This document shows, piece by piece, positions 1-8,182 of a stretch of 64,000 nucleotides of DNA; positions within the stretch are counted from its first letter, which is position 1; the number at the start of each line of letters is the position of its first letter. The translations under genes were made by a program, and so were the position numbers. Source of the stretch: Coprenecus sp902388455. Its GTDB lineage: Bacteria > Bacteroidota > Bacteroidia > Bacteroidales > UBA932. Location: contig OZ007032.1 of assembly GCA_963931615.1 (NCBI GenBank), forward strand, positions 1,922,001 through 1,986,000. Reading direction: 5' to 3'. A model generated the notes under the pieces. The model did not search any database. It was not told where the DNA came from and saw only the letters and a program-made list of their open reading frames with translations.

Positions 1-450
1 CGAGGAGAAGATCTGCAGACCTGCCACCTGGCCCTGGAGGGCGTCACCTACGTTGGCGGAGGGACGGTTCATCAGGACTTCATTCTTCACGGTGGATGCG
101 GAACCTACCACAGAGGATATTTTCCTGGCTGTACCGTAACCGACAACGATTACGTCATCCAGCATCTGGGCATCCAGCTCGAGAGCCACATCGATGGAGG
201 CTCTGCCGTTCACAGGAATCTCCTGTGTGAGGAAACCCATAAAGCTCACCTCCAGGACACCGTTGGCGGGTACTGTCAGTGAGTACTGACCCAGGTCATC
301 GGTCATCGTCCACTCAGTTGTGCTGCCCTTCAGCACCACTGAAGCGCCGACGATGACATCTCCTGTCGAAGCATCAGTAACAGTACCTGTCACTGTGATA
401 TCCTGCGCAAAAGCGGCTGAGGTTACCGCGAGTAACAGATTTGTATTTTT
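1..450 (-). CDS. Silent, start-less SusC-like 5' cassette (partial; runs off the window)
   Basis: Read on the minus strand, this frame encodes the end of a signal peptide followed by the carboxypeptidase-regulatory-like domain and the start of a TonB-dependent plug, closely matching the N-terminus of the SusC at 1863-4868. The frame opens directly after the recombinase stop codon (TGA at 453-451). It has no ATG, no signal-peptide n-region and no promoter. From 439 leftward it matches the other SusC (18/18 bases, then a 12-base divergent patch, then about 96 percent over the next 250 bp by hand count, falling to about 80 percent). The signal-peptide end reads SAAFAQ, against AAAYAQ in the other copy. 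It is best understood as the OFF partner of an invertible SusC pair that becomes a complete gene when 422-1909 flips. The rest of the gene and any SusD lie outside the window. Confidence 0.85.
422..439 (-). repeat. Left inverted repeat / predicted recombination core site
   Basis: On the minus strand this reads TCTGTTACTCGCGGTAAC, identical in all 18 positions to 1892-1909 on the plus strand. Inside it, GTTAC and GTAAC form inverted arms around the 5-bp centre TCGCG, the layout expected of a tyrosine-recombinase core site. It lies 11 bp downstream of the recombinase stop codon. Its function is inferred. Confidence 0.85.
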
Positions 451-1494
451 TCACGGCCTCTTTATGTAGCGCCGGATTATTTCCTTAGCCTCTTCTTCCT
501 GGTTCTGGCACAGATACCGTTTGAAAGATTCCTCGCTGCTGTGCCCGCTGATACTTCTGATCTGCTCTGAACTCAGCTTGCCCTCCATATAGAGATTCGT
601 GATATAGCTGCGTCTGGCAGTGTGCGAGGACACCAGCTCGAATTTTGGTCTTACCTCCTTGCTCTTCTTTCCGCCACGGTTTGTGTAAGTCACTACATGT
701 CCGTTTATTCCAGCCATTCTGCAAAGAGACTTTATGTGGAGGTTGAGAGTAGAAATAGAAATTTTCGGCAATATGCCTCCCCACCTGTTGACGATATCCA
801 GCAGGCCTTCGTCCAGTATGGGGATAACGACCGTCCTCCCTGTTTTTTTCTGAATTTTCCTCAGAGCCTTGTATTCCTGTCCTTCTATATCTATCGTCTC
901 TATTTCATCCACAGATACGCAGGAATAGTCAGAGAAGCGCTGGCCGCAATAGCAGCCGACAAGAAAGACGTCCCGTACTTTCATGAGCAGAGGGTTGCTG
1001 CTTACATCGAGGAGGGCCAGACGGGAGATTTCATCCCGCGTGAGATATATCTTTTTATATATAGAGCTTCTGCGATGAGTGACGAATCCACGGTTGTTCT
1101 GGACATTAGAGCTTGACGCTCCATCATCCAGCGCACTGTTCATAATAGCCTTTACGAGAGCAATATATTGATACTTTGTACTTTCCATATAATTGCGTCT
1201 GTCGCAGAAGTCCATGAATCCGGAGTAGACATTCAGAGTGATGTCGGAAAATCTGAGATTCGAGACACCTATTGATTTCTCAAAATCCGGCCACAGCCGG
1301 AGAATCTTCCTATAATTGCAGATACTGTTCCTGGCGTAGTTCTTGCCCTTGAACAGATGAGAGTTTCTTTCCATCTCGGAAATTTTTGTATTGAGATAAC
1401 TGAGGAAAACATCATCGCGTTTTCCCTTTTTTCTGCTGCGGGATACTGTCAGCTCGACATTCATTCCGAAAATCTTTTTGAGGATGTGAAACAT
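451..1494 (-). CDS. Tyrosine recombinase (phage-integrase family), likely SusC invertase
   Basis: A 347-residue site-specific recombinase. An N-terminal SAM-like core-binding domain (about residues 25-125) precedes the catalytic domain (about 150-340). The catalytic set is visible: Arg186 in GQRFSDY, the H-x-x-R box with His291 and Arg294 in HTARRS, His318 in SGHSS, and the nucleophile Tyr327 in FKRYL. Size and domain order match the short Bacteroidota tyrosine integrases that act on invertible promoters and SusC shufflons. The gene sits inside the segment it is predicted to invert, reads toward the left silent SusC cassette, and stops 11 bp before the left site. The chosen ATG at 1494 is the first in frame; an ATG ten codons later (1464) is an alternative. 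No integration or transposition partner genes lie nearby, which favours a dedicated invertase over a mobile-element integrase. Confidence 0.9.
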   Translation of the reverse strand: MFHILKKIFGMNVELTVSRSRKKGKRDDVFLSYLNTKISEMERNSHLFKGKNYARNSICNYRKILRLWPDFEKSIGVSNLRFSDITLNVYSGFMDFCDRRNYMESTKYQYIALVKAIMNSALDDGASSSNVQNNRGFVTHRRSSIYKKIYLTRDEISRLALLDVSSNPLLMKVRDVFLVGCYCGQRFSDYSCVSVDEIETIDIEGQEYKALRKIQKKTGRTVVIPILDEGLLDIVNRWGGILPKISISTLNLHIKSLCRMAGINGHVVTYTNRGGKKSKEVRPKFELVSSHTARRSYITNLYMEGKLSSEQIRSISGHSSEESFKRYLCQNQEEEAKEIIRRYIKRP

Positions 1495-1862
1495 ATTTAG
1501 AAATTTTAGTTGGAAATAGGCTGCTTCAGAACGCTTGCCACCATTGAACAGTTTTTAACGGCAGAAGTTGTTTTTTAAAAAAAGTTTTCGCACTTTTGCA
1601 ATTTGAAATGAATATGTAACATGTAAAGCTTACAAAAAGTGTACTACTAACCTGCCTGATACGAGAGTAATTAACCTTTTAATGTTTTATTAGATTGAAA
1701 GCTATCCGAAATTTCAAGACTAAGCTGACTAAACATATTCCCCTAGGTGTAGGTTGTCTGCCTGCTTCAGACAGGCAGATGGCCGGTGCTTTTTTGTTTC
1801 TAAGAACACATTAACAACTTTAAAAACAATTAACTTTTTATTAACTTTAAAAAATTATCTAC
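1495..1862 (+). promoter_or_regulatory. Intergenic promoter/leader region carried on the invertible segment
   Basis: A 368-bp A/T-rich gap between the divergent recombinase and SusC starts. It must hold the promoters of both. I could not identify a clean TAnnTTTG box in either direction. A hairpin with perfect 8-bp arms (1757-1764 and 1772-1779, 7-nt loop) is followed 11 nt later by TTTTTT (1790-1795). It could act as an attenuator or a stabilising leader stem for SusC mRNA. No other coding potential was seen. Confidence 0.6.
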
Positions 1863-4800
1863 ATGAAAAAGATCAGACTATTTTTAACAGGTCTGTTACT
1901 CGCGGTAACTGCCGCAGCCTATGCGCAGGATATCACAGTGACAGGTACTGTTACTGATGCTTCGACAGGAGATGTCATCGTCGGTGCTTCAGTGGTGCTG
2001 AAGGGCAGCACAACTGAGTGGACAATGACCGATGACCTGGGTCAGTACTCACTGACGGTGCCTTCAAACGGTGTCCTGGAGGTGAGCTTTATGGGTTTCC
2101 TCACACAGGAGATACCTGTGAACGGCAGAGCCTCCATCGATGTGGCTCTCGAGCTGGACGCCCAGATGCTGGATGACGTAGTCGTCGTGGGTTACGGTAC
2201 AGCAAGAAAAATCACCTCCGTGGTAGGTTCTGCCGCCACAGTGAAGAACGAAGTGGTGATGAACCGTCCTTCCGCCAATATGGGAGACGCTCTTCAGGGA
2301 CAGGTTTCCGGACTTCAGGTATTCCAGTCTTCCGGAGACCCTACCGCCGGTGTCACCATGCGTCTGCGCGGTGTGAACTCAATCAACGCCGGTACGGCTC
2401 CTCTTTTCGTGCTTGACGGCTCCCCCGTATCGTCTTCTGTGTTCAACAGCTTGAACGGTAACGATATCGAGAGCATCATAGTGATGAAGGACGCATCCTC
2501 GACAGCTATCTACGGTTCCCGTGCTGCCAACGGTGTTATCTACATCACCACCAAGAGCGGTAAGAAGACCTCTAACGAGGCTCCCGAAGTTAAGCTGACC
2601 GGCCAGTACGGTATCTCCACCATGGTAAACCACAAGCTCCAGCTGATGAACAGCGACCAGTGGTTCCAGTTCCAGGAGCTGGTCAACCCCGACTTCGCTC
2701 CCACCGAATCTATGAAGCTGGCACAGCAGCTGGGCATCAACACCAACTGGCTGGACTACCTGTTCGATGAGACAGCTCCCGTATGGAATGTTGACCTTTC
2801 TGTATCCGGTGCTACTGACAAGACCGATTACTATCTCTCTCTCGGCACATTCAGCCAGAAAGGTATCTCCATGGACTCGTTCATGAACCGCTATACCCTG
2901 CGTTCCAACATCAACACTCAAGCCACCAAATGGCTGAAAGTGGGTATGAGCCTCGCCTTGAGCTACCAAGACTATCGTTCGGGCCCGTACACCAGTGGTT
3001 TCTCCAACAGCTGGCAGAACCCTATCAACCTCGCCAACTGGGGACTTCCCTGGATGACTCCTTATGAAATCAAGAACGATGAGAATGGAAATCCCTATGT
3101 GGACTATAGCTCTGTACGTAGATATATGGATGATCTGGGTCTTTGGGATCCCTTCTTCATGAATGACTTGCAGCCCAACAATACCAACACCCTCAGGCTC
3201 TTCGGCAACACCTACATGCAGCTCAATCCCTTCAAGGGCTTCACAGTCAAGGCACAGCAGGGTCTCGAAGGCTATGACTACCGTTCTACAGGCAAGGTAA
3301 GACCCATGCCCGCAGGCGAGGGCCCCTGGCAGTCAGGTCAGGCCAGCGAGTCTTTCGCACGCTACTATCAGTTCACATTCACCAATACCATGGAGTACAG
3401 GTTCGACATCGCCCAGAAGAACCACTTCTCCATCCTCGCCGGTCAGGAGGCCATTCTGAAGAACTACCAGAGCGTAGGCATCAGCGTCACCGGTCTGACC
3501 GACTGGAGGAACAATCTCATATCCCAGGCTCAGCAGGCCAATGTGAATGTTCCTTCCTACAGCACATACGATGAGGTTTACAACTCGTATTTCGCACGTC
3601 TTACCTACGACTGGGACGAGAAGTATTTCGTGGATGCATCCTGGCGTATGGACGGTTCGTCTCTCTTCGGAGCCAACAACCGTTATGCCAACTTCTACTC
3701 TGTAGGAGCCATGTGGAACCTCAAGAAAGAGGACTGGTTACAGAATGCTTCTTGGGTTCAGGACCTGCGCCTGAAAGCCAGCTACGGTACCACCGGTAAC
3801 TCCGACATCGCCGGCTATTCAGGACGTTATCCTTCCTACGGTACTATCGGCAACTACACCGGTAGCTACGGTGGTATCACAGGTTGGGGTATTTCACAGC
3901 CCGGTAACCCCAACATTACCTGGGAGACTGTAGAAAGCCTCAACATCGGTGTGACCGCCCGTCTGTGGAACTTCTTCGATGTAAGCGTAGAGTTCTACAA
4001 CAAGGTGACTCACGACCTCCTCATGGAGATTCCCTACTCTTTCACTACCGGTCACGCAAGCGGCTGGGGTAACGCAGGTGACATGCTCAACCGCGGTGTG
4101 GATGTTGACCTGACCTTCGACATCGTTCAGACCAACGACATCTATTTCGGTGTTACAGCCAACTTCAACTACAACCACAACGAGATCACCGAACTCTTCG
4201 GAGGCCGTGATGAGTATACCATCGCCAACACCGGTATCTCCTATCAGGTAGGCTATCCCTACGGTGAGTTCTTCTATGTGCGCTCAGCAGGTGTAGACCC
4301 CGCCGACGGTATGCAGATGTGGTATGACCTGGACGGCAACAAGACCAAGAACTACTCTGACAACTACGCCGTCATGCTCGGCAAACAGAGATACGCTCCC
4401 TGGTCCGGCGGTCTGAACCTTACATTTACCTACAAGGGTCTGTACATCGGTGCTGACTTCTCATGGGTAGCAGGCAAATACACCATCAACAACGATAAGT
4501 TCTTCCTCACCAACCCTCTCTTCACCACTACCAACATGAACGGTACCGTAGACATGCTGAACATTTGGACCGAGCCCGGTGACATCACCGATGTTCCCAG
4601 CATCGACTCTCCCAGACAGTTTGACGAGACATTCGTAGAGAACGCCTCATTCTTCCGTCTGAAGAACCTGCAGGTATCGTATGACTTCCCCAAGAAATGG
4701 ATGGACCGCACCGGTTTCATCAAGGGATTCAGAGTTTACTTCATCGGACGTAACCTCTTTACATTCACTGAGTACTCAGGATATGACCCTGAAGTGGACT

Positions 4801-4868
4801 CCAACCTCCAGCTGGGTATCTACCCCAACTCAAGGCAGTTCACCGTCGGTGCTGAATTCACATTCTAA
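1863..4868 (+). CDS. SusC-family TonB-dependent outer-membrane transporter (expressed copy)
   Basis: A 1,001-residue SusC-like protein. It imports a nutrient (glycan or peptide, unknown here) across the outer membrane with energy from TonB-ExbBD. Residues 1-21 form a signal peptide ending AAAYA-Q. A CarboxypepD_reg-like domain follows (about 24-105), then the DDVVVVGYGTARK segment and plug domain (about 105-240), and a beta-barrel to the C-terminal Phe (GAEFTF). Length is typical for the family. The SusD partner starts 23 bp downstream. The signal-peptide codons contain the right-hand 18-bp recombination site, so the first codons and promoter belong to the invertible segment. If the segment flips, this gene loses its start and promoter. 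Family assignment is certain; the substrate cannot be predicted. Confidence 0.96.
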   Translation: MKKIRLFLTGLLLAVTAAAYAQDITVTGTVTDASTGDVIVGASVVLKGSTTEWTMTDDLGQYSLTVPSNGVLEVSFMGFLTQEIPVNGRASIDVALELDAQMLDDVVVVGYGTARKITSVVGSAATVKNEVVMNRPSANMGDALQGQVSGLQVFQSSGDPTAGVTMRLRGVNSINAGTAPLFVLDGSPVSSSVFNSLNGNDIESIIVMKDASSTAIYGSRAANGVIYITTKSGKKTSNEAPEVKLTGQYGISTMVNHKLQLMNSDQWFQFQELVNPDFAPTESMKLAQQLGINTNWLDYLFDETAPVWNVDLSVSGATDKTDYYLSLGTFSQKGISMDSFMNRYTLRSNINTQATKWLKVGMSLALSYQDYRSGPYTSGFSNSWQNPINLANWGLPWMTPYEIKNDENGNPYVDYSSVRRYMDDLGLWDPFFMNDLQPNNTNTLRLFGNTYMQLNPFKGFTVKAQQGLEGYDYRSTGKVRPMPAGEGPWQSGQASESFARYYQFTFTNTMEYRFDIAQKNHFSILAGQEAILKNYQSVGISVTGLTDWRNNLISQAQQANVNVPSYSTYDEVYNSYFARLTYDWDEKYFVDASWRMDGSSLFGANNRYANFYSVGAMWNLKKEDWLQNASWVQDLRLKASYGTTGNSDIAGYSGRYPSYGTIGNYTGSYGGITGWGISQPGNPNITWETVESLNIGVTARLWNFFDVSVEFYNKVTHDLLMEIPYSFTTGHASGWGNAGDMLNRGVDVDLTFDIVQTNDIYFGVTANFNYNHNEITELFGGRDEYTIANTGISYQVGYPYGEFFYVRSAGVDPADGMQMWYDLDGNKTKNYSDNYAVMLGKQRYAPWSGGLNLTFTYKGLYIGADFSWVAGKYTINNDKFFLTNPLFTTTNMNGTVDMLNIWTEPGDITDVPSIDSPRQFDETFVENASFFRLKNLQVSYDFPKKWMDRTGFIKGFRVYFIGRNLFTFTEYSGYDPEVDSNLQLGIYPNSRQFTVGAEFTF
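1892..1909 (+). repeat. Right inverted repeat / predicted recombination core site
   Basis: This is the plus-strand copy of the 18-bp site. It covers the end of codon 10 to the start of codon 16 of SusC (GLLLAV, the hydrophobic core of the signal peptide). The arms are GTTAC at 1895-1899 and GTAAC at 1905-1909. Because both copies are in the same codon phase, strand exchange here keeps the SusC reading frame. Confidence 0.85.
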
Positions 4869-4891
4869 TCAAATCAAATAATAGGAAAGTA

Positions 4892-6424
4892 ATGAAAAAG
4901 ACATTTATAATCCCGACCATTCTGACAGCCGCAGCACTCGGCCTCGCCAGCTGCGACATGAATCTGACACCGGCCGGTTCTGTATTTCCTGAAAATGCCC
5001 TGCAGACCATAGAAGACGCTGAGAGACTCCGCGCCGGTTATATGATTGCGTTCAGGGGCCGCGTATCAGGCAACATGGCCTATACAGCCGACCTCGCATC
5101 AGACCTCTACCACGCTACCACCAACTGGGGTAACCGCGGAGGTACACACTACAACTGGATCTACACCTCGGTCGATGGAGACGCCGAGTCAGTATGGTCC
5201 GGACGCTACAGCGGTATTTCCAACCTCAACTTCTTCATCGACAAGGCCAACTCTGCCGACAAAAGCAACTGGACCGAAGAGAATATCGCCAAGCTCAGTG
5301 TCTACAAGGGAGAGGCCTTCTTCCTCAGGGCTTTCTACCACTTCCAGCTGGCCGAGAAGTTCTGCCAGGACTATGAGGGCAACGAGAGCACTTACGGTAT
5401 ACCTTATGTAAAGCATTACAACCCCACCTCTGACCAGACTCAGTATCCCGACCGCGGTACTCTCGCAGAAACATTCGCAGAGATCAACAATGACCTCGAC
5501 AGTGCGGAGGCCTATCTGACCACACCCGGTGCAGAGGCTCACAACTACCTGACAGCTGATGCAGTCAAGGCACTGAGGGCCAGGGTAGCCCTCAACATGC
5601 GTGACTATCCTACCGCCATTGAGAATGCTTCTGCCCTGGTCAACAGCGGCGTTTATCCCCTTGTAAGCCTCTCCGACACCGCAGCTTTCCGCGCCATCTG
5701 GTCTGTGGACTCAGGTGACGAGGCCATCATCCAGCTCGATGCATCCTATCCCAACGACCTTCCCTCAGGTTACGCATACCAGTTCATTTCGTACGATGCC
5801 AACAACGACCTCTACGGTCCGGACTACATCCCCGAACAGTGGGTTATCGACCTCTACGAGGAGTATCCCGGTGACATCAGGCTCAACGCCAACTTCAAGG
5901 AAGTAACTGTAACCCTGCCTCCCGGTAACGCTGAGTTCAATGTGTGGATTTTCTACAAGTTCGTAGGTAACCCTGAGCTCAAGGACCAGGCTTCCAGAGG
6001 AAACTCCGGTGTAAACAAGGTTAAACCTTTCCGTATCCCCGAGCAGTACCTCATCCTTGCCGAGGCTTACGCCCGTAACGGTCAGGCTGCCGAGGCCTGC
6101 AATGTCTTGAACACCCTCAGGAAAGCCAGAATTCCTGGCTACACTGATGCAACCTACTCCGGAGAGCGTCTTCTCGAAGAGATCTTTAATGAAAGAGTAA
6201 GGGAGCTCATGGGAGAAGGATTCTATTGGACAGATGTCAAACGCTACCACAGGAATATCGCGAGAGGTGCTGCCCAGGACGGTGCAAGAGACGCTATCTA
6301 CCTGCCTTCCAACAACGAGTCCTTCCACCGCAGCTGGGGTGACTACAGGTATGTATGGCCCATTCCTCAGGAGGAGCTTGATGCCAGCCCCAACATTGCC
6401 AATCAACAGAATCCCGGATATTAA
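4892..6424 (+). CDS. SusD/RagB-family surface nutrient-binding lipoprotein
   Basis: A 510-residue lipoprotein partner of the upstream SusC, forming the lid that captures substrate at the cell surface. The N-terminus has a signal peptide with lipobox GLASC (Cys at residue 21 or 22), followed by the SusD-like N-terminal domain and TPR-like helices. The C-terminal RagB/SusD region includes NERVRELMGEGFYWTDVKRY, characteristic of the family, and ends near ANQQNPGY. The 23-bp gap to SusC and 22-bp gap to the next gene indicate a single transcript, so expression should follow the state of the invertible promoter. Confidence 0.96.
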   Translation: MKKTFIIPTILTAAALGLASCDMNLTPAGSVFPENALQTIEDAERLRAGYMIAFRGRVSGNMAYTADLASDLYHATTNWGNRGGTHYNWIYTSVDGDAESVWSGRYSGISNLNFFIDKANSADKSNWTEENIAKLSVYKGEAFFLRAFYHFQLAEKFCQDYEGNESTYGIPYVKHYNPTSDQTQYPDRGTLAETFAEINNDLDSAEAYLTTPGAEAHNYLTADAVKALRARVALNMRDYPTAIENASALVNSGVYPLVSLSDTAAFRAIWSVDSGDEAIIQLDASYPNDLPSGYAYQFISYDANNDLYGPDYIPEQWVIDLYEEYPGDIRLNANFKEVTVTLPPGNAEFNVWIFYKFVGNPELKDQASRGNSGVNKVKPFRIPEQYLILAEAYARNGQAAEACNVLNTLRKARIPGYTDATYSGERLLEEIFNERVRELMGEGFYWTDVKRYHRNIARGAAQDGARDAIYLPSNNESFHRSWGDYRYVWPIPQEELDASPNIANQQNPGY

Positions 6425-6446
6425 TAGTTAAATAATCAGAAAGACA

Positions 6447-7316
6447 ATGAAACAAATTAAACTAATCATAGCCGCAGCCGCACTGACAGGTCTGATCGTT
6501 TCCTGCCAGAAGGATTTCACTGTGCAGACGGGAAACACTCCGGTTGAGTTTGTGTATAGTTCGATAGATACTGTGCTCAACAGTGCCATGAACTACATAC
6601 CTGTGCAGATGACCGAGCAGGCCACTCCTTCATCGTTTACCACAGTCGAGTTCCTCGGCGGTACCATCATTATGAAGGAGGACAGCTCGACCGTCGAGAT
6701 CGTGGACGGTACCCATGTAATCTTCACCTCCAAGGAGCTTTATATAGGCGCTTATGACCCTGAGGTGGATACAGCGGATCTCCTTCCCACCAATAACATT
6801 GAGTTCCGTATCCCCGATTACCTGAATTATCAGGAGGTCACTTTCAGCCTCAGACTCACCGGCCAGTATCTGGGAAGTGTTACTGAGATGACATGGAAGG
6901 CCACTGCTCCCGCAGATGTGGATATGACCGGTACTTGGGTAATCGGTACTGCAGAATTCCAAATCTCAGTGGATGAGAACGGCAACTATTCTGTAGTTGA
7001 TCCCTTCTTCGGTGATACATGGTCTGCGTCGCGTGCCGGAAGTGTGCTTACCTTCAACTCGACCAGCGGAAACACCTTTAATGTAGGTGACCCTCACGGC
7101 GATGTCACAGCCACATTCTGCGCTTACCATCCTGAGGACGGAACCGAAGAACCCACTTATCTGTGGCCTGATGAGCCGTGCGTATGGGAATTCACCAGTG
7201 GTACTGTAACGGTTACCAACGGAGTATTCATCGGCTTCGAAAGTCCCGCTGACGGCAAATGGTACAGCTGGAACGGTTCATCCATCGCTGCAGGAACTAC
7301 TGGTAATATAAAGTAG
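6447..7316 (+). CDS. SusE-position lipoprotein, unidentified family
   Basis: A 289-residue lipoprotein: signal peptide with lipobox GLIVSC (Cys20), then a beta-rich N-terminal half (about 25-145) and a separate C-terminal half beginning near DVDMTGTWVIG (about 155-289) that looks like a small lipocalin- or beta-sandwich-like domain. It is the third gene of the SusC-SusD unit, 22 bp after SusD, where surface glycan-binding or accessory lipoproteins are usually found. I do not recognise a specific family. A strong terminator follows 24 bp after the stop, so the unit ends here and carries no glycoside hydrolase or regulator of its own in this window. Confidence 0.75.
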   Translation: MKQIKLIIAAAALTGLIVSCQKDFTVQTGNTPVEFVYSSIDTVLNSAMNYIPVQMTEQATPSSFTTVEFLGGTIIMKEDSSTVEIVDGTHVIFTSKELYIGAYDPEVDTADLLPTNNIEFRIPDYLNYQEVTFSLRLTGQYLGSVTEMTWKATAPADVDMTGTWVIGTAEFQISVDENGNYSVVDPFFGDTWSASRAGSVLTFNSTSGNTFNVGDPHGDVTATFCAYHPEDGTEEPTYLWPDEPCVWEFTSGTVTVTNGVFIGFESPADGKWYSWNGSSIAAGTTGNIK

Positions 7317-7340
7317 TATTTCCTGCTGAATAACACTCAT

Positions 7341-7376
7341 GAGGCTGATCAAGTCAAACTGGTCAGCCTCTTTTTT
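7341..7376 (+). terminator. Rho-independent terminator of the SusCD operon
   Basis: Perfect 8-bp arms GAGGCTGA (7341-7348) and TCAGCCTC (7363-7370) are followed by TTTTTT. It lies between the lipoprotein stop codon and the next start. Confidence 0.9.
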
Positions 7377-7401
7377 CAATAAAACAAATACAATAACAGA
7401 T

Positions 7402-8097
7402 ATGAAAAGATCAGTACTTGTATTGTCCGCCATCCTTTTCTCAGTCCTCTCCTTCGCACAGACCGAGGAGGGTACCGTCACTGTCAGGGCCGGACAGGAT
7501 CTCGTGAAAATCCTTCCTCACAATGTGGTGTATCTCCTGCCGGAATTCATGGAAGGCACAGTGGACTTCACCGACGGCAGCTCTTCATCGGGACGACTGA
7601 ATGTATGCTGTCTCGACAACTCCATCCGCTTCATCCACAGCACCGGCGATACACTCCTGCTGTCCAACGCCGACCGCGTGGCGCGTGTCATAGTGGACGG
7701 CAAAGTACTTATGAAGATGGACGGTATCTTCCTCCGCCAGGTAGCTGTCTACGGGAGCAAGTCCCTCTGTGAGCGCAGGCGTCTGATACTGGAGGAAAAT
7801 ACAACCGATGCCGGGTATTCCGGAGTCCCCGCCACTTCTACAGCCAAAAGAGGCCGTGTGGTTTCGGTCAACCCCAGGCACATGGAATTGGGAGAAAAGG
7901 ATATAGACTATCGGATGAAGACAGATTTCATCCTGACGGACGGAGAAAAGATATATACGGCGAACACAGCCTCCTTCTCCAAGTTCTTCCCTGAGAAAAA
8001 GAAGGAAATCCGCAGCTACGTCAAGACCCATAAAACAGATTTCAAGAATAAGGCCTCCCTGGCCCAGCTGTTCATGTTCTGCGCGGAGCAGCAGTAG
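7402..8097 (+). CDS. Secreted protein of unknown function
   Basis: A 231-residue protein starting at the ATG at 7402. The frame is open further upstream, but that part runs through the terminator, and the residues from 7402 form a normal signal peptide ending SVLSFAQ. The mature part opens with a beta-rich stretch (EGTVTVRAGQDLVKILP), contains three cysteines around residues 70-125 and ends with a basic helical tail rich in Lys. I recognise no domain. It is transcribed alone, after the SusCD terminator and before a convergent bidirectional terminator. A periplasmic or surface location is inferred from the signal peptide only. Confidence 0.75.
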   Translation: MKRSVLVLSAILFSVLSFAQTEEGTVTVRAGQDLVKILPHNVVYLLPEFMEGTVDFTDGSSSSGRLNVCCLDNSIRFIHSTGDTLLLSNADRVARVIVDGKVLMKMDGIFLRQVAVYGSKSLCERRRLILEENTTDAGYSGVPATSTAKRGRVVSVNPRHMELGEKDIDYRMKTDFILTDGEKIYTANTASFSKFFPEKKKEIRSYVKTHKTDFKNKASLAQLFMFCAEQQ

Positions 8098-8117
8098 CAA
8101 TACCCCTTAAACGCAAA

Positions 8118-8160
8118 AGTCCGGCGGAGAAGGCCTTACAGGCCGGATCTCCGCCGGACT
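8118..8160. terminator. Bidirectional terminator between the 7402 gene and hppA
   Basis: Perfect 13-bp arms AGTCCGGCGGAGA (8118-8130) and TCTCCGCCGGACT (8148-8160), flanked by AAAA upstream and TTATATT downstream. It serves two convergent genes. Confidence 0.88.
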
Positions 8161-8182
8161 TTATATTATCCCGTGCCTGTGC

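Larger units (their letters stand above)
422..1909. other. Predicted invertible segment (SusC phase-variation switch)
   Basis: A 1,488-bp segment bounded by the perfect inverted 18-bp sites. It contains the tyrosine recombinase gene, a 368-bp intergenic promoter/leader region, and the ATG and first codons of SusC. In the orientation shown the promoter points at the right-hand SusC-SusD operon, so that operon is ON and the left cassette is OFF. Inversion would reverse this. Invertible SusC pairs with tyrosine recombinases are established in Bacteroides; that this particular segment inverts is inferred from sequence only. Confidence 0.85.

Noticed and set aside
622..1116. A 164-codon open frame opposite the recombinase
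   Set aside because: It is antisense to a complete catalytic recombinase and has no recognisable features.
451..1494. Recombinase as the integrase of a mobile or conjugative element
   Set aside because: No tRNA-end repeats, relaxase, excisionase or cargo lie next to it, and its position between matched inverted sites fits a dedicated invertase.
1754..1957. A small plus-strand frame overlapping the SusC start
   Set aside because: It runs through the leader hairpin and the SusC signal peptide in another frame; no support.
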